Origin: Paenibacillus phytorum
Lineage (GTDB): Bacteria > Bacillota > Bacilli > Paenibacillales > NBRC-103111
NCBI RefSeq assembly: GCF_013141715.1
Contig: NZ_WHOA01000125.1
Location: 124,001-188,000 of the forward strand
Direction: 5' to 3'
Length of the DNA stretch: 64,000 bases
Numbering within the stretch: the stretch's first letter is position 1; each line of letters begins with the position of its first letter. The position numbers were made by a program, and so were the translations under genes. This document shows, in pieces, positions 17,490 through 28,363 of this stretch. The notes below the pieces were generated by a model. It saw nothing but the letters and a program-made list of their open reading frames with translations. It was not told where the DNA came from and did no database searches.

Positions 17490-19835
17490 TTATCCGACTT
17501 GCACGGGAGGCTTATTTTTGACAAGTGCATGTTCAAGCACTTGATCCATATGGCTGACTGGAATGAAGGTCATCTCGGCGCGGACACTTTCTGGAATTTC
17601 GATGATGTCTTTCTCATTATCCTGAGGCAGCAGGATGGTACGGATACCAGCTCGATGTGCAGCGAGCGCCTTTTCTTTGAGTCCTCCGATTGGAAGTACT
17701 CGGCCGCGCAATGTAATTTCACCTGTCATAGCAACCACACGAGAAACAGGAATATTCGTCAATGCTGAAATCAATGCCGTTGCCATCGTAATTCCTGCGG
17801 ACGGACCATCCTTTGGAATGGCGCCTTCCGGGATGTGAATATGGATATCGTTCTTCTCATGAAAGTCAGGTGCAATGCCGAACACATCAGCCCTCGTGCG
17901 TGTATAACTGAAAGCAGCTTGAGCAGATTCCTTCATCACATCACCGAGTTTACCTGTCAAAGTCAATTTGCCTGTTCCAGGCATAACGGTGACCTCAATA
18001 ACTAAGGTATCCCCGCCAACTTCTGTCCAAGCAAGGCCTGTCACAGCACCTATTTGATCTTTCTCTTCTGCTACATTATAGCGGAACTTGCTCGGTCCTA
18101 GATAGTCCTTCAAGTTTTCTTCCGTTACATGTACCGGAGTAGTTGGGTCAGATACGATCTTTTTAGCCGCTTTACGATTCATACCTGCGACCTGCTGCTC
18201 TAAATTACGAACGCCCGCCTCACGTGTATATTCACGAACGATTTTCATTAAAGCATCTTCATCTACAACAAGTTGGTCTTCTTCTAAACCATGGTCACGC
18301 TTCTGTTTAGGCAGCAAATACTTTTTCGCAATTTGAAGCTTCTCAATCTCTGTGTAGCCAGGAATGTAGAGAACCTCCATCCGATCTAACAGAGGGCGAG
18401 GAATATTGTGAACAGCATTCGCCGTTGTCACGAACATGACATTGGACAAGTCAAACGGAACTTCAATGAAATGATCACTAAAAGTGCTATTCTGCTCGGG
18501 ATCAAGAACTTCAAGTAATGCCGAAGCCGGATCGCCGCGGAAATCCATTGCCATTTTATCAATTTCGTCTAGCAAGAAAACAGGATTATTCGTACCAGCG
18601 TTCTTCATCCCCTGGATAATCCGTCCCGGCATAGCCCCAACATACGTACGGCGATGACCGCGAATCTCAGCTTCATCTCTGACCCCGCCAAGCGAGATTC
18701 GAATGAACTGTCTTCCCATAGATCTAGCAATCGAACGAGCAATGGAGGTTTTACCAACGCCCGGAGGACCAACTAAACAAAGGATAGGTCCTTTCAGCTT
18801 CTTAACAAGCTTCTGTACCGCTAGATACTCAAGTACCCGCTCCTTTGGTTTATCAAGGCCGAAATGATCCTCGTTCAAGATTTCCTCGGCCTTATCCAAA
18901 TCCAAGTCATCGTCCGTGTTTTTGGACCAAGGCAGTCCTAGCAGCCAATCAATATAGTTGCGGATGACGCCTCCCTCGGCAGAGGTTGCTGGCATCTTCT
19001 CTAGACGGTCGATTTCCTTCTCAACCTTCTCGCGCACTTTATCTGGCAATTCGGCTTCCGTCAACTGGTTGCGTAGGTCATCTACTTCACCTGCGCGGCC
19101 TTCCTTATCGCCAAGTTCCTTCTGGATGGCTTTCATCTGTTCGCGAAGGTAGTACTCCTTCTGCGTTTTTTCCATTTGTTTCTTAACACGTTGACTAATT
19201 TTACGTTCAAGTTCAAGCACTTCTCGCTCATTGTTCAAGATATTGAGCATTTTCTCGAGACGCTCACGCACATCTACGGTCTCCAGAATCTCTTGTTTAT
19301 CCTTAATTTTGAGCGATAAATGGCTGCATATGACATCTGCTAAACGGCCTGGTTCATCAATGTCCGATACAGCAGCAAGCGTTTCTGGTGTAACCTTTTT
19401 CGACAAATTAATGTAATGCTCGAATTGGCTTAGTACACTTCGCATGAGCGCATCGATCTCAGAATCGGTGATTTCTTGCTCCGGTAACTCCTTAGCCGTG
19501 ACTTCATAATATTCATCATTCACAAGGTATTCAACAATCTCAGCACGCAATACGCCTTCTACTAAGACACGAATGGTTCCATTCGGTAGTTTCAGCATTT
19601 GCCTTACCTTAGCAATTGTCCCGATGCGATAAATATCCTCTTTGGCAGGTTCTTCTATGTTGATCTCTGATTGAGAGCAGAGGAGAATCATGCTGTCATC
19701 CACCATTGCCCGCTCGAGTGCTTTAACCGACTTTTCTCGCCCTACATCCAGATGTAGAACCATGCTCGGATAAACCAGCAGTCCCCTAAGAGGCAATAGC
19801 GGCAATCTGCGCACCTTGATTTTTCCGGGTCCCAT
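17490..19835 (-). CDS. lon: ATP-dependent protease Lon (LonA)
   Basis: LonA is the cytosolic AAA+ serine protease for damaged and regulatory proteins. The 781-residue product has the substrate-binding N-domain (to about 300), the Walker A motif [17 protein letters not shown] near 355, Walker [10 protein letters not shown], and the C-terminal peptidase with catalytic serine in [13 protein letters not shown] and lysine in [14 protein letters not shown]. The ATG chosen has AGGAGG eight bases upstream; the sequence opens [18 protein letters not shown] as in relatives. A GTG three codons upstream falls inside the ribosome site. Two tandem palindromic repeats lie just upstream. Confidence 0.97.
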   Translation of the reverse strand: MGPGKIKVRRLPLLPLRGLLVYPSMVLHLDVGREKSVKALERAMVDDSMILLCSQSEINIEEPAKEDIYRIGTIAKVRQMLKLPNGTIRVLVEGVLRAEIVEYLVNDEYYEVTAKELPEQEITDSEIDALMRSVLSQFEHYINLSKKVTPETLAAVSDIDEPGRLADVICSHLSLKIKDKQEILETVDVRERLEKMLNILNNEREVLELERKISQRVKKQMEKTQKEYYLREQMKAIQKELGDKEGRAGEVDDLRNQLTEAELPDKVREKVEKEIDRLEKMPATSAEGGVIRNYIDWLLGLPWSKNTDDDLDLDKAEEILNEDHFGLDKPKERVLEYLAVQKLVKKLKGPILCLVGPPGVGKTSIARSIARSMGRQFIRISLGGVRDEAEIRGHRRTYVGAMPGRIIQGMKNAGTNNPVFLLDEIDKMAMDFRGDPASALLEVLDPEQNSTFSDHFIEVPFDLSNVMFVTTANAVHNIPRPLLDRMEVLYIPGYTEIEKLQIAKKYLLPKQKRDHGLEEDQLVVDEDALMKIVREYTREAGVRNLEQQVAGMNRKAAKKIVSDPTTPVHVTEENLKDYLGPSKFRYNVAEEKDQIGAVTGLAWTEVGGDTLVIEVTVMPGTGKLTLTGKLGDVMKESAQAAFSYTRTRADVFGIAPDFHEKNDIHIHIPEGAIPKDGPSAGITMATALISALTNIPVSRVVAMTGEITLRGRVLPIGGLKEKALAAHRAGIRTILLPQDNEKDIIEIPESVRAEMTFIPVSHMDQVLEHALVKNKPPVQVG

Positions 19836-19853
19836 CCTCTGCACCTCCTAATA

Positions 19854-19935
19854 TATGGATCTTCGAACGGAGTTCAAAGTCTCTCCGCTTTATGGATCTT
19901 CGAACGGAGTTCGAAGTCTCTCCGCTTTGGATCTT
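19854..19935. repeat. Tandem 37-bp repeat with internal palindrome upstream of lon
   Basis: Two adjacent 37-bp units (19854-19890 and 19891-19927) differ at one base, and the first bases of a third follow. Unit two contains CTTCGAAC-GGA-GTTCGAAG, a perfect 8-bp inverted repeat; unit one has one mismatch in it. The repeat sits directly before the lon ribosome site, inside the lon leader. Confidence 0.85.
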
Positions 19936-19974
19936 TTAAAGTTATTTATTTCTGTACCCATCGTTGCCCTTTAC

Positions 19975-20004
19975 ATTTTATCAAAACTGCAAACAAAACA
20001 CCAA
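19975..20004 (-). promoter_or_regulatory. Candidate lon promoter
   Basis: The minus strand has TTGGTG (19999-20004), an 18-bp spacer and TAAAAT (19975-19980). It would place the tandem palindromes in the transcribed leader of lon. Confidence 0.45.
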
Positions 20005-20046
20005 CTGGCACTCTGACGCATCATGTAAGGTTACCTCTACTCTGAT

Positions 20047-21765
20047 TTAAGAGTCAATTGTATGTTGTGAATTAGCATGTAAAATGGGTAAAGACGATGC
20101 CGGAATCGTCCTTTCCGAAGCAAAAGGCAAGTGAATCACATTATCATGAAGCTCTAAGCCTAATGCAACTTCCAGCACTTCCTCGATCGAGTCAGCGGCA
20201 AGCACCTCTACCCCCGGCAAATTAGCGAACATTTCTTGCCAGTTTTCTTTAGGGATAATGACTTTGGTAGCTCCCGCTTGGAATGCAGCTTCAACCTTTG
20301 CTACAACGCCGCCAACGGGTTTAACTTTACCATGAATACTCATTTCCCCCGTCATTGCCAATTTATTATCCACAGGTATTTTATGTATCGCAGATGCAAT
20401 AGCTGTCGCCATGGAAATGCCTGCAGAAGGTCCATCGATAGGCACTCCGCCTGGGAAATTAATATGCAGATCATAATCTGATGTATTAAATCCAAGTTTG
20501 CGAAGAACTGTCAGCACATTTTCCACCGATCCGCGCGCCATACTCTTTCTGCGAATGGTTCGGGAGCCTCCTCCCATTTCCTCTTCATCTACAACACCCG
20601 TAATATTAAATTTCCCAGTACCTGCAACGGCAATTGGTATCGCGGTCACTTCGATCTCAAGTAGTGTACCCAAATTTGGACCATACACAGCTAAACCATT
20701 GACGAATCCAATTTGCGGTTGTGCTGGTATTTTTCGCTCTGGTCTAGGTGGAATTTGCGATGAATTGACAACCCACTCAATGTCAGCTGCGGTAATCTCA
20801 TCTCGCTTATCCGTTAAGGCAATACCCGCGGCTAGCTGAATCACGTTCACAGCCTCTCTGCCGTTGGTTGCATATTTCGTTACAACTTGAACAGCAGCTT
20901 CACATTTCTTGAAGCCAATCTTATCAAGGGCCTTTCGAGCAATTTCCCCCACCTCACCCGGTAAAAGAGGACGGAAATAAATTTCCAAGCAGCGGGAACG
21001 GATAGCTGGAGGAATCTCGCTAGGTGTACGTGTTGTAGCCCCTACTAAACGGAAATCAGCAGGAAGGCCATTTTGAAATATATCATGAATATAGCCTGGA
21101 ATATTCGTATCCTCAGAGCTATAGTACGCACTCTCTAGAAATACTTTGCGATCTTCCAGCACTTTTAATAATTTGTTCATTTGTGTGGGGTGTAATTCAC
21201 CGATCTCATCGATAAATAGAATCCCGCCATGCGCTTTTGTTACAGCACCTGGTTTAGGCTGTGGAATCCCCGCAACCCCCATTGCACCAGCACCTTGATA
21301 AATAGGATCATGAACTGAACCGATTAACGGATCGGCAATTCCTCTTTCGTCAAAGCGTGCTGTCGTAGCATCGATTTCTGTAAATTTGGAATCCGGACGG
21401 AAGGGTGACTCCTGATTTTTCTTAGCTTCTTCTAAAACGACACGAGCCGCAGCCGTTTTACCAACACCAGGCGGACCATAAATAATGACATGCTGCGGAT
21501 TGGGACCGCATAGCGCAGCTTTTAGGGCTTTCAAGCCTTCAATCTGGCCAACGATATCCTGCATGGAAGACGGCCTTGTTTTCTCTGAAAGCGGTTTTGT
21601 TAACGAAATGGATCTCAGTTTTCTTAATTTCTCCAATTCTTTCCTGGACTCTCTATCGACAGCAGACCGATTCGTCTGTTGATTACGCAGCAAATTCCAG
21701 AAATACAACCCAATCACAACGGCAAAGAAAACTTGAATTACCATAAGAATAATACTTAAACTCAT
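20047..21765 (-). CDS. lonB: ATP-dependent protease LonB
   Basis: LonB is the second Lon-type protease of spore-formers; in Bacillus subtilis it is made in the forespore under sigma-F. The 572-residue product begins with a membrane helix (about 4 to 24) in place of the LonA N-domain. It then has Walker [19 protein letters not shown] near 95, FIDEIGELHPTQMNKLL, and a peptidase domain with GVPIDGPSAGISMATAI and the lysine in KPVGGVVAKVEAA. GGAGG lies before the ATG. It is followed by lon on the same strand as in Bacillus, but ispG and two cell-wall genes sit between it and clpX. Confidence 0.95.
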   Translation of the reverse strand: MSLSIILMVIQVFFAVVIGLYFWNLLRNQQTNRSAVDRESRKELEKLRKLRSISLTKPLSEKTRPSSMQDIVGQIEGLKALKAALCGPNPQHVIIYGPPGVGKTAAARVVLEEAKKNQESPFRPDSKFTEIDATTARFDERGIADPLIGSVHDPIYQGAGAMGVAGIPQPKPGAVTKAHGGILFIDEIGELHPTQMNKLLKVLEDRKVFLESAYYSSEDTNIPGYIHDIFQNGLPADFRLVGATTRTPSEIPPAIRSRCLEIYFRPLLPGEVGEIARKALDKIGFKKCEAAVQVVTKYATNGREAVNVIQLAAGIALTDKRDEITAADIEWVVNSSQIPPRPERKIPAQPQIGFVNGLAVYGPNLGTLLEIEVTAIPIAVAGTGKFNITGVVDEEEMGGGSRTIRRKSMARGSVENVLTVLRKLGFNTSDYDLHINFPGGVPIDGPSAGISMATAIASAIHKIPVDNKLAMTGEMSIHGKVKPVGGVVAKVEAAFQAGATKVIIPKENWQEMFANLPGVEVLAADSIEEVLEVALGLELHDNVIHLPFASERTIPASSLPILHANSQHTIDS

Positions 21766-21795
21766 TTGTCATAACCTCCTAAGAGTTTTCGTTAG

Positions 21796-21853
21796 AAAAC
21801 TGTCGTCGTAAGCATTGCTGAGCTTTGCTTTGGCAAAACTGCCATCGTAAGCA
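21796..21853. repeat. Imperfect direct repeat upstream of lonB
   Basis: A 19-bp sequence AAAACTG(T/C)C(G/A)TCGTAAGCA occurs at 21796-21814 and 21835-21853, period 39, with two mismatches. It lies in the gap between the lonB start and the divergent amidase gene. Confidence 0.6.
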
Positions 21854-22000
21854 ATAATTTTGGCTAGCTTCATCAAACAGCTCAGCTTTTTTGTCATAAC
21901 TTCCATTATTCCCGTGTAAAAGAAGGTTAATCCAATTCATGCAAACTTTTGCGTGATGTATGATAGCCCCCTTACAGAAGAAGGATAAGAGTAGATATTC

Positions 22001-22696
22001 TTGCAAAAGGACGTGGTTCGATTGAAGCAAAGCTTAATGATTCTGGTACTTTTCCTTTGTCTTTGTAAAACATCAGATGCGTATGCTTTGGCTAATGATC
22101 CCTTGCTGCCTAATGCCGATATCATTATCGACGTAGGGCATGGGGGCATTGATAGCGGTGCTTTACACGGTAAATATCAAGAAAAAGATATGAACCTTGC
22201 CATATCCAAAAAAACATACAAACTCCTTAAGAAAAAGGGTTATCGCGTCATTATCAACCGAACGGAAGACTACGCATTAAGTGAAGATAACAAGTGGTCG
22301 TTCGGTGGAAGACACCGCAAGGATTTAGCGCAGCGTTCCGGACTCGCCAACACCATTAAGCCAAAAATGATGCTAAGCATGCATATTAATTGGTCCCGCA
22401 AATCGGATCGAAGAGGACCACTTGTTATTTATCAAAATCAATCGGATAGCATTTTGCTTGCTCAACTTTTGCAGGAATCCCTGAATCGTGTATATGGTAT
22501 GGAAGAAAAGCCTGTTCTCGGTAAAAAGTATTATGTGCTCAGGCACACGAAGTGCCCAGCAGTTATCGTTGAATTAGGGTTTATTTCCAATAAAACAGAC
22601 CGCAAGCTGCTGAATGATTCTCATCATCAAGCCAAGCTAGCAAAAGCCATTTCTCAAGCGATAGATCAATACTTTGCCATGATTCATCCTAATTAG
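22001..22696 (+). CDS. N-acetylmuramoyl-L-alanine amidase (Amidase_3, CwlD-like)
   Basis: The 231-residue product has a signal peptide or anchor (about 10 to 30) and one Amidase_3 domain. Zinc ligands are visible as H in IIDVGHGGIDSGA, E in QEKDMNLAISK and H in LSMHINWS; the catalytic glutamate is in AVIVELGFISNKTDR. Size and layout resemble CwlD, which makes muramic-delta-lactam in spore cortex, but that assignment is not certain. The start is unclear: TTG at 22001 is given; TTG at 22022 has AAAGGA ten bases upstream. The stop overlaps the convergent deacetylase gene by eight bases. Confidence 0.85.
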   Translation: MQKDVVRLKQSLMILVLFLCLCKTSDAYALANDPLLPNADIIIDVGHGGIDSGALHGKYQEKDMNLAISKKTYKLLKKKGYRVIINRTEDYALSEDNKWSFGGRHRKDLAQRSGLANTIKPKMMLSMHINWSRKSDRRGPLVIYQNQSDSILLAQLLQESLNRVYGMEEKPVLGKKYYVLRHTKCPAVIVELGFISNKTDRKLLNDSHHQAKLAKAISQAIDQYFAMIHPN

Positions 22697-23507
22697 CATT
22701 TAGCTTCATTGTTTGCGAAATCGGAACAAAGGTAGCTTCCTTTTGAATGATCGGAATAGCCTCTTTGATGACTTGGGCTGTTTTTTTCCCTGGTGGACCC
22801 ACATGTCCGATCGCGATGACCAAGTCTCGTTGATGGATTAATTTCTTAAACTTCACCATTTGCTTACTGATGTGACTGTATGTGTAAAGATCATCGAAGA
22901 AAAGTTGATTCTCTGAATATGGAACTCCACTTTGCCCCGCCAATTTGCCGATTAGGCTTTTTGGAGTCGTACGGCTATCTAATAAAATGAGATTTCTCTC
23001 TTTGCAAATTTCAACGAGAATTTTCATCACTCTCTCATCCGCAGTAGCCTTGGATCCCATATGATTATTAATTCCTATTACATAGGGAATATCTTCGATT
23101 GCTGCTACGATTCGTTTGTGAATCTCTTCATTCGATAAGTCAGTAGTAATGGCTCCTGGACCTAACCAGCTCTTCTTACCCCTCACAGGCTCCATAGGTA
23201 GGTGTAGAATGACTTCATGCCCCTTATCGTGTGCTAATTGAGCATCTTGTTTGGAAGAGGGCAGGAATGGCATGACAGCGACAGTGAAAGGGATGGGGAG
23301 ATTCATCATCTCTTTGGTGCCGTCCATATTATTGCCAAAGTCATCAATGACAATAGCCACCTTCTTCGCCTTCATCTCAGCTGTAGGCTGTGAAGGCATT
23401 GGCACATTCGAGGCACCTGTATGCATGGGTAAAAGAAGCAAAAAAATCCCTACGATTACCGTAAGGGTAATGTGACGAGCAGTCCTATACTTGCTTAGCA
23501 AATTCAT
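22689..23507 (-). CDS. Divergent polysaccharide deacetylase (YibQ family)
   Basis: The 272-residue product has an N-terminal signal anchor (about 12 to 30) and a divergent polysaccharide deacetylase domain. Segments KKVAIVIDDFGNNMDG, VILHLPMEPVRGKKSW and IGINNHMGSKATADERVM are typical; the aspartate pair and the NNHMGS histidine would form the metal site. The role is probably envelope or spore-wall polysaccharide modification, but no substrate is known to me. It is convergent with the amidase gene, overlapping it by eight bases, and ispG follows on the same strand upstream. Confidence 0.88.
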   Translation of the reverse strand: MNLLSKYRTARHITLTVIVGIFLLLLPMHTGASNVPMPSQPTAEMKAKKVAIVIDDFGNNMDGTKEMMNLPIPFTVAVMPFLPSSKQDAQLAHDKGHEVILHLPMEPVRGKKSWLGPGAITTDLSNEEIHKRIVAAIEDIPYVIGINNHMGSKATADERVMKILVEICKERNLILLDSRTTPKSLIGKLAGQSGVPYSENQLFFDDLYTYSHISKQMVKFKKLIHQRDLVIAIGHVGPPGKKTAQVIKEAIPIIQKEATFVPISQTMKLNAN

Positions 23508-23627
23508 AGCATCTCCTTGTTTGCATGTAATCGTTAGAAAAACTTACTTCAAATGAACAAGCTTTCCAGTTTTACTCATTATGCTTCTCTTGAGCAACAA
23601 ATATGCGTGAAAGGTATAAACAAAAAA

Positions 23628-23663
23628 CCGTTAAAAGCACCTCACCCGAGGCACCTTTAACGG
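23628..23663 (-). terminator. Terminator of ispG
   Basis: On the minus strand CCGTTAAA pairs with TTTAACGG, with an inner CCTC/GAGG pairing, and TTTTTTG follows. It lies 24 bases after the ispG stop. Confidence 0.85.
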
Positions 23664-23686
23664 CTTCTTCTTTGACATTTATGCTA

Positions 23687-24784
23687 TTAGTGCTTACGTC
23701 CTGGAATAACACCAGTTTTTTCATAAGAGTCTACGATGATATCAATTTCTTTCTTCAACTCATTGAGCAGTTCTGCTTCAGGAACCTTACGGATCATTTC
23801 TCCATAACGGAAAAGCATGCCTTCACCACGAGCTCCTGCAATACCGATGTCTGCTTCACGTGCTTCCCCTGGACCATTTACCGCACAGCCAAGCACAGAT
23901 ACCTTAATCGGCACTTTGATCTTTGCAATATAATCCTCGACCTCGTTAGCGATTGAGAACAAATCGATATCCAAGCGACCACAAGTAGGACAGGATACAA
24001 GAGTTGCAGCATTGGTAATCAAGCCAAATGTTTTGAGCAGCTCGCGAGCTACTTTTATCTCTTCTACTGGGTCCGCGCTAAGTGAAATACGAAGTGTGTT
24101 ACCAAGTCCCATATTGAGCAGCGTTCCAATACCTGCCGCACTCTTCACAGCCCCTGTAAAGAGCGTTCCAGCCTCTGTAATCCCGAGGTGAAGTGGGTAG
24201 TTGAATGCTTTAGCCGCTTGCGAATAAGCTGCAATCGCCATAGGAACATCGGAAGCTTTGAGTGAAACGATAATATCATGGAAATCAAGCTCTTCTAGAA
24301 TGTTAATGTGGAACAAGGCACTTTCTACCATAGCCTCAGGCGTTGGGTATCCATACTTTTCAAGAAGATGGTTCTCTAGTGAGCCAGCATTGACCCCTAT
24401 ACGAATTGGAATGCCACGTTCCTTACAAGCTTTAACAACCGCTTCTACCTTCTCGCGGCGGCCGATATTACCTGGATTGATACGCACTTTATCGATGCCA
24501 TTCTCAATAGCAGCAAGCGCTAAGCGATGGTCAAAATGAATATCCGCAACGAGTGGAATATGAATTTGTTTTTTGATTTCTTTGATTGCTTCAGCGGCTT
24601 CCTTGTTGTTAACAGTAACACGAACGATTTGGCAGCCTGCTTCTTCCAAACGAAGGATTTCTGCTACTGTTGCCTTGACATCCGCTGTCTTCGTTGTACA
24701 CATACTTTGCATGATGACTTCATTACTGCCACCGATCGTCAAATCGCCTACACGAACGGCTCGCGTATCTTTTCTATGGAACAT
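23687..24784 (-). CDS. ispG: 4-hydroxy-3-methylbut-2-en-1-yl diphosphate synthase
   Basis: IspG is the 4Fe-4S enzyme of the MEP isoprenoid pathway that makes HMBPP. Typical segments are [39 protein letters not shown] and the cluster ligands in [14 protein letters not shown] and [19 protein letters not shown]. The ATG chosen has GGGGAGAG eight bases upstream and gives 365 residues; starts up to 18 codons upstream exist but add unconserved sequence. It lies between clpX and the deacetylase gene. In Bacillus subtilis it is not part of the clpX-lon region, so this neighbourhood is lineage-specific. Confidence 0.95.
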   Translation of the reverse strand: MFHRKDTRAVRVGDLTIGGSNEVIMQSMCTTKTADVKATVAEILRLEEAGCQIVRVTVNNKEAAEAIKEIKKQIHIPLVADIHFDHRLALAAIENGIDKVRINPGNIGRREKVEAVVKACKERGIPIRIGVNAGSLENHLLEKYGYPTPEAMVESALFHINILEELDFHDIIVSLKASDVPMAIAAYSQAAKAFNYPLHLGITEAGTLFTGAVKSAAGIGTLLNMGLGNTLRISLSADPVEEIKVARELLKTFGLITNAATLVSCPTCGRLDIDLFSIANEVEDYIAKIKVPIKVSVLGCAVNGPGEAREADIGIAGARGEGMLFRYGEMIRKVPEAELLNELKKEIDIIVDSYEKTGVIPGRKH

Positions 24785-24880
24785 TATGGTTTCTCTCCCC
24801 ATGACACCAAACATCCTCCGCTCCAATCCCATTAACAAGGGATCGGATTGGAGGCTGTGTGTAATTTGTGAAATTATGGG

Positions 24881-26149
24881 TTACGCACTTTCTTCTTTCT
24901 TCTTAGCAGTCGCCTGAGCGCCATCTTTGGTCGTCAAAACAGGAGTGATCTTGTTTTGAACCGTTTCCTTAGATACCACACATGTCGTGACGTCTGTTCT
25001 CGAAGGGACTTCGAACATCACATCCAGCATAATGCTTTCAATGATAGCTCTCAGACCGCGCGCGCCAGTATTACGTTTGATTGCTTCTTTAGCAATGGCA
25101 TCAAGTGCCTCTGCGTCAAATTCGAGTGAAACGTTATCCATCTCGAGCATCTTCTGGTATTGCTTCACGAGCGCATTTTTAGGCTCCGAAAGAATTCGCA
25201 CAAGAGCTGGTTCATCCAGCGGCTCTAGTGTAGAGATGACCGGTAAACGACCAACGAATTCCGGGATTAAACCGAATCGTAAGAGATCTTCCGGAAGCAC
25301 CATGGATAAGTACTCGCCTGGTTTCAAATCAACTTTAGCCCCATCTGTGCTAAAGCCAATTACTTTTTTACCGATTCTGCGTTTGATAATTTGCTCAAGC
25401 CCGTCAAAAGCCCCGCCGCAAATAAACAGAATGTTGGTTGTATCAATTTGAATGAATTCTTGATGCGGATGCTTACGTCCACCTTGAGGAGGAACAGAGG
25501 CAACCGTACCTTCAAGAATTTTGAGTAAAGCTTGTTGAACACCTTCACCGGAAACGTCTCTAGTTATGGACGGGTTCTCGGATTTACGTGCCACTTTATC
25601 GATCTCGTCAATATAGATAATGCCGCGTTCGGCTTTTTCTACATCATAATCTGCAGCTTGAATCAGTTTGAGCAAAATATTCTCAACGTCTTCGCCCACA
25701 TAACCAGCTTCTGTTAATGAAGTGGCATCCGCGATAGCAAAAGGAACATTCAGAATTTTGGCAAGCGTTTGCGCTAGCAACGTTTTACCGCTTCCTGTAG
25801 GTCCTAGAAGCACGATGTTACTTTTTTGAAGCTCAACATCTTCCAATTTGTTTTGCGAATTAATACGCTTATAGTGGTTATATACCGCTACAGCCAGCGA
25901 TTTTTTCGCTTGATCCTGGCCGATCACGTACTGATCCAAAATATTGCGAATTTCTTTTGGTTTCGGGACATCTTTGAGATCAAGCTCTTCTTCATGCCCT
26001 AATTCTTCTTCCACAATCTCCGTGCAAAGCTCTATACATTCATCACAAATGTAAACTCCCGGACCTGCAACAAGTTTGCGAACTTGGTCTTGGGATTTTC
26101 CACAAAAGGAACATTTGAGTTGGCCTTTTTCATCGTTAAATTTAAACAT
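24881..26149 (-). CDS. clpX: ATP-dependent Clp protease ATP-binding subunit ClpX
   Basis: ClpX unfolds substrates and feeds them to ClpP. The 422-residue product has the N-terminal zinc finger (CSFCGK and CDECIELC, residues 10 to 40), Walker [17 protein letters not shown] near 115, Walker [14 protein letters not shown] near 178, and the ClpP-binding loop around [10 protein letters not shown] near 265. AAGGAGTGATCCC precedes the ATG. It lies 12 bp after clpP on the same strand, so the two form an operon, unlike some genomes where a terminator separates them. Confidence 0.98.
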   Translation of the reverse strand: MFKFNDEKGQLKCSFCGKSQDQVRKLVAGPGVYICDECIELCTEIVEEELGHEEELDLKDVPKPKEIRNILDQYVIGQDQAKKSLAVAVYNHYKRINSQNKLEDVELQKSNIVLLGPTGSGKTLLAQTLAKILNVPFAIADATSLTEAGYVGEDVENILLKLIQAADYDVEKAERGIIYIDEIDKVARKSENPSITRDVSGEGVQQALLKILEGTVASVPPQGGRKHPHQEFIQIDTTNILFICGGAFDGLEQIIKRRIGKKVIGFSTDGAKVDLKPGEYLSMVLPEDLLRFGLIPEFVGRLPVISTLEPLDEPALVRILSEPKNALVKQYQKMLEMDNVSLEFDAEALDAIAKEAIKRNTGARGLRAIIESIMLDVMFEVPSRTDVTTCVVSKETVQNKITPVLTTKDGAQATAKKKEESA

Positions 26150-26161
26150 GGGATCACTCCT

Positions 26162-26752
26162 TTATTTCAAGTCGTTTCGAGTGATAACCTCGTCGATTAA
26201 CCCGTATGCCTTCGCTTCATCAGCGCTCATAAAGTTATCTCGGTCGGTGTCTCTTTCGATCTTTTCAAGCGGCTGTCCCGTTCGGTCCACGTAAATCTGG
26301 TTGAGTTTATGCTTGGTCTTGATAATCCAATCCGCATGGATTTTGATATCGGTTGCTTGACCTCTAACACCGCCGAGCGGTTGGTGAATCATTACTTCTG
26401 CATTCGGCAGCGCGTATCGCTTACCTTTGGCACCTGCGGTTAATAGCAGAGAACCCATACTTGCAGCCATACCTACACAAATCGTTGATACATCTGGCTT
26501 AATAAACTGCATGGTATCGAAGATACCCATTCCAGCTGTTACAGATCCACCTGGTGAATTGATATATAAGTGGATATCCTTATCGGGGTCCTGAGCTGAT
26601 AAAAAGAGCAGCTGGGCAATGACCAAATTAGCCACATCGTCATCAATAGCGCTCCCAATGAAGATAATGCGGTCCTTTAATAAACGCGAGTAGATATCGT
26701 AAGAACGTTCCCCACGAGCCTCTTGTTCAACAACCATAGGAATAAGACTCAT
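26162..26752 (-). CDS. clpP: ATP-dependent Clp protease proteolytic subunit ClpP
   Basis: ClpP is the barrel-forming serine peptidase. The 196-residue form opens with [20 protein letters not shown]. The catalytic triad residues are visible as Ser in [13 protein letters not shown], His in [13 protein letters not shown] and Asp in [21 protein letters not shown] lies before the chosen ATG; a start ten codons upstream is less likely. It lies between tig and clpX. I see no convincing CtsR box upstream, so heat-shock control is not evident from the sequence. Confidence 0.98.
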   Translation of the reverse strand: MSLIPMVVEQEARGERSYDIYSRLLKDRIIFIGSAIDDDVANLVIAQLLFLSAQDPDKDIHLYINSPGGSVTAGMGIFDTMQFIKPDVSTICVGMAASMGSLLLTAGAKGKRYALPNAEVMIHQPLGGVRGQATDIKIHADWIIKTKHKLNQIYVDRTGQPLEKIERDTDRDNFMSADEAKAYGLIDEVITRNDLK

Positions 26753-26911
26753 TGTACCAACTCCTTTTGCGGCAATAGCCAAGTTCTCTCAATTGAGATT
26801 CAGATACAGTTTAACACGTTTGAACAGCAAAGTCATTTTTTCAGAGAACTGCTATGTATGAGGGTATTTCTTATGGTCTTGGGCAGTTTTGGGGCTAAAA
26901 TAGGGTAAAAG

Positions 26912-26940
26912 AAAGGCACGTTGCTTACGTACGTGCCTTT
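26912..26940 (-). terminator. Terminator of tig
   Basis: AAAGGCACGT pairs with ACGTGCCTTT. On the minus strand TTTCTTTT follows, twelve bases after the tig stop. Confidence 0.8.
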
Positions 26941-26951
26941 ACTTACCTTAT

Positions 26952-28253
26952 TTATACTGCTGCGGAAACATGCTTGCTATTTTCAAGCAAGAAGTCAACC
27001 GTTTTTCTAATCACAAGATCGTTGCTCAGACCTTCTAGGCTGCCGTTAGAAGCAAACAGCTCACGAAGTTCTGCCGTTGTTTTTTGGTAGGATTGTGCAT
27101 ATTTCTCAAGTTCCGTGTCAACTTCTTCATCGGAAACTGTGATTTTTTCTGCAGCTGCGATGGCTTCAAGAACAAGGTTGTTACGAACACGCTTGTCAGC
27201 ATCTTCTCTCATTTGTTCTTTCAGCACGCTCTCGTTTTGACCGGAGAACTGGAAGTAGATCTCAAGCGTCATGCCTTGGGAGCGAAGACGTCTTTCGAAT
27301 TCCTTCACCATAACATCTAGCTCTGCTTCTACCATGGAAGCTGGAATTTCAACTTCAGCGTTAGCTGCAGCTTTTTCAACAACAGCTGTTTCCAGAGCAG
27401 CCTCTGAATCTTTTTCTTTGCGCTCTTGAAGACGTTTTTTCAGTTCTTCTTTGTACTCTACAAGTGTATCGTACTCGCTCACATCTTTAGCAAATTCATC
27501 ATCAAGCTCTGGCAAGTTTTTGCGTTTAATGTCGTGAATCAACACTTTAAACACAGCCGCTTTGCCTTTCAAATCTTCGGAGTGGTAGTTTTCAGGGAAG
27601 CTAACGTTAACTTCTTTCTCTTCACCTTTACCAAGACCTACGAGTTGCTCTTCGAAACCTGGAATGAAGGAGTTGGAACCAAGCTCAAGGGAGTATTTCT
27701 CCGCTTTACCGCCTTCGAATGCTTCTCCATCAACGAATCCTTCGAAATCAAGGACAACGACGTCACCATTTGCTGCTTGTCCTTCTTCAAGAACAACCAA
27801 TTCAGCATGACGCTGTTGCAAACGAGTAAGCTCTTCATTCAATTCTTCATCTGTAACTTCTGCGCTTACTGCTTCAACTTCGATACCTTTGTATTCGCCA
27901 AGTGTTACTTCAGGCTTAACAGTTACTTTAGCTTTGAACTTCAGTACTTGTCCTTTGCCGAATTGCTCAACGTCTACTTCAGGACGATCGACAGGCTCGA
28001 TTTTAACCTCTTCAATCGCTTCCACATAAACTTCTGGCAAAATGATATCTAAAGCATCTTGATACAAGCTTTCTACACCAAATTTAGCTTCAAAGATAGA
28101 ACGAGGTACTTTCCCTTTACGGAAACCTGGAACATTTACTTTCGCGGATACCTTTTTAAATGCTTTATCCAAAGCATCTGCGACGCGCTCTGCGCCAACT
28201 TCCACTTCAAGAACGCCTACGTTCTTCTCTATTTTTTCCCAACTTGCTTTCAT
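26952..28253 (-). CDS. tig: Trigger factor
   Basis: Trigger factor is the ribosome-bound chaperone and prolyl isomerase. The 433-residue product begins [19 protein letters not shown] and has the ribosome-docking signature [19 protein letters not shown] near residue 42. The FKBP-type domain follows (about 150 to 245, with [21 protein letters not shown]) and then a helical C-terminal chaperone part. GGAGGGG precedes the ATG. It is upstream of clpP on the same strand with its own terminator, in the usual tig-clpP-clpX order. Confidence 0.97.
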   Translation of the reverse strand: MKASWEKIEKNVGVLEVEVGAERVADALDKAFKKVSAKVNVPGFRKGKVPRSIFEAKFGVESLYQDALDIILPEVYVEAIEEVKIEPVDRPEVDVEQFGKGQVLKFKAKVTVKPEVTLGEYKGIEVEAVSAEVTDEELNEELTRLQQRHAELVVLEEGQAANGDVVVLDFEGFVDGEAFEGGKAEKYSLELGSNSFIPGFEEQLVGLGKGEEKEVNVSFPENYHSEDLKGKAAVFKVLIHDIKRKNLPELDDEFAKDVSEYDTLVEYKEELKKRLQERKEKDSEAALETAVVEKAAANAEVEIPASMVEAELDVMVKEFERRLRSQGMTLEIYFQFSGQNESVLKEQMREDADKRVRNNLVLEAIAAAEKITVSDEEVDTELEKYAQSYQKTTAELRELFASNGSLEGLSNDLVIRKTVDFLLENSKHVSAAV

Positions 28254-28363
28254 TTTATGCTTTCCCCTCCAAAAATGTACGATGACATATTTTCACGTTA
28301 CGCTCATTACAACCATTCTATTATACCATATAAGATTTTCATTTCAAGGCAGCCTTTCTTACC

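Noticed and set aside
26753..26951. CtsR or CIRCE heat-shock elements before clpP and lon
   Set aside because: No GGTCAAA heptad pair or TTAGCACTC dyad is present in these gaps.
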